64,000 bases of DNA from Anaerolineae bacterium (GTDB lineage Bacteria; Chloroflexota; Anaerolineae; Aggregatilineales; Aggregatilineaceae), in NCBI GenBank assembly GCA_023382715.1, contig JAHDWP010000015.1, positions 1-64,000 on the forward strand. The letters run 5' to 3'. The stretch's first letter is position 1. Each line of letters begins with the position of its first letter. This document shows positions 63,924 through 64,000 of the stretch, in pieces. The notes beneath the pieces are model-generated. The model ran no database searches. It saw nothing but the letters and a program-made list of their open reading frames with translations, and had not been told where the DNA came from. Made by a program: the position numbers and the translations under genes.

Positions 63924-64000
63924 TCACCATTCGCCCTCTTCGGCTCCCTCAATGATGCCTGCCAGGGGATCGGGCTGGTCCGCGCTGAACTGGTGGCCGC
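63924..64000 (-). CDS. C-terminal end of a gene entering from the right edge (partial)
   Basis: On the minus strand the frame reads GHQFSADQPDPLAG, then IIEGAEEGEW and a TGA at 63926-63924. The acidic, tryptophan-ended tail looks like a genuine C-terminus. No family can be named from 25 residues. Confidence 0.5.
   Translation of the reverse strand, partial: GHQFSADQPDPLAGIIEGAEEGEW

Overview
The window is a high-GC, gene-dense bacterial chromosome segment. The gene repertoire points to a Chloroflexota, probably Anaerolineae-like, organism: lipoproteins with long Thr/Pro/Ala linkers, LysM-SGNH and SH3-like secreted proteins, a DUF2723 membrane protein, a GSI-type glutamine synthetase beside a PucR regulator, many GAF-domain sensors, and intergenic spaces packed with dispersed hairpin repeats. 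The assignment rests on style and family content, since no rRNA is present.

Layout. 1-8.9 kb: 3' end of groEL, a TolB-like lipoprotein, fabI, metG, a cinA-type amidase with a small coupled partner, initiator tRNA-Met with its own promoter and terminator, an MBL-fold hydrolase, a strong 6S RNA candidate, and an FNT-family channel with a stand-alone Lrp/AsnC ligand domain. 8.9-16.8 kb: accessory stretch with decayed gene fragments, a YkgJ-type protein, azlCD, a secreted TIM-barrel lipoprotein, a chimeric duplication, a lower-GC type II restriction-modification pair, and a DUF433 antitoxin whose DUF5615 toxin is cut short near that pair. 16.9-28.8 kb: tRNA-Gly, MFS exporter, glnA-like/pucR/oxidoreductase, two secreted SH3-like paralogues, a divergent GAF histidine kinase/NarL response regulator pair, an MgtC-like protein and a broken sugar ABC permease.

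28.9-42.6 kb: LysM-SGNH protein, MFS transporter, tandem hydroxyacyl-CoA dehydrogenase-type genes, a thioredoxin-fold gene with in-frame TGA at the first active-site cysteine (probable selenoprotein), divergent thrC/thrB, a receiver protein, SIMPL protein, a glycosyltransferase and a GlmS/NagB-II-like SIS protein. 43-51 kb: a Dpp-type ABC importer (binding protein plus two permeases), glycosidase-like protein, ROK-like kinase and PIG-L deacetylase. With the SIS protein these read as an amino-sugar uptake and catabolism locus.

53.6-63.6 kb: the most unusual locus. Six co-directional genes on the minus strand follow one promoter. They encode two lipoprotein substrate-binding proteins with no transporter, a dCache-like HAMP-GAF protein without kinase domain, a sensor-HAMP-GAF histidine kinase, a threonine-synthase-like PLP enzyme fused to two receiver domains, and a single receiver. 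Read together this looks like extracellular ligand sensing wired by phosphorelay to a PLP enzyme or pseudo-enzyme. Intergenic DNA throughout carries at least four dispersed repeat families, some of which form terminators and some of which have entered coding sequence.
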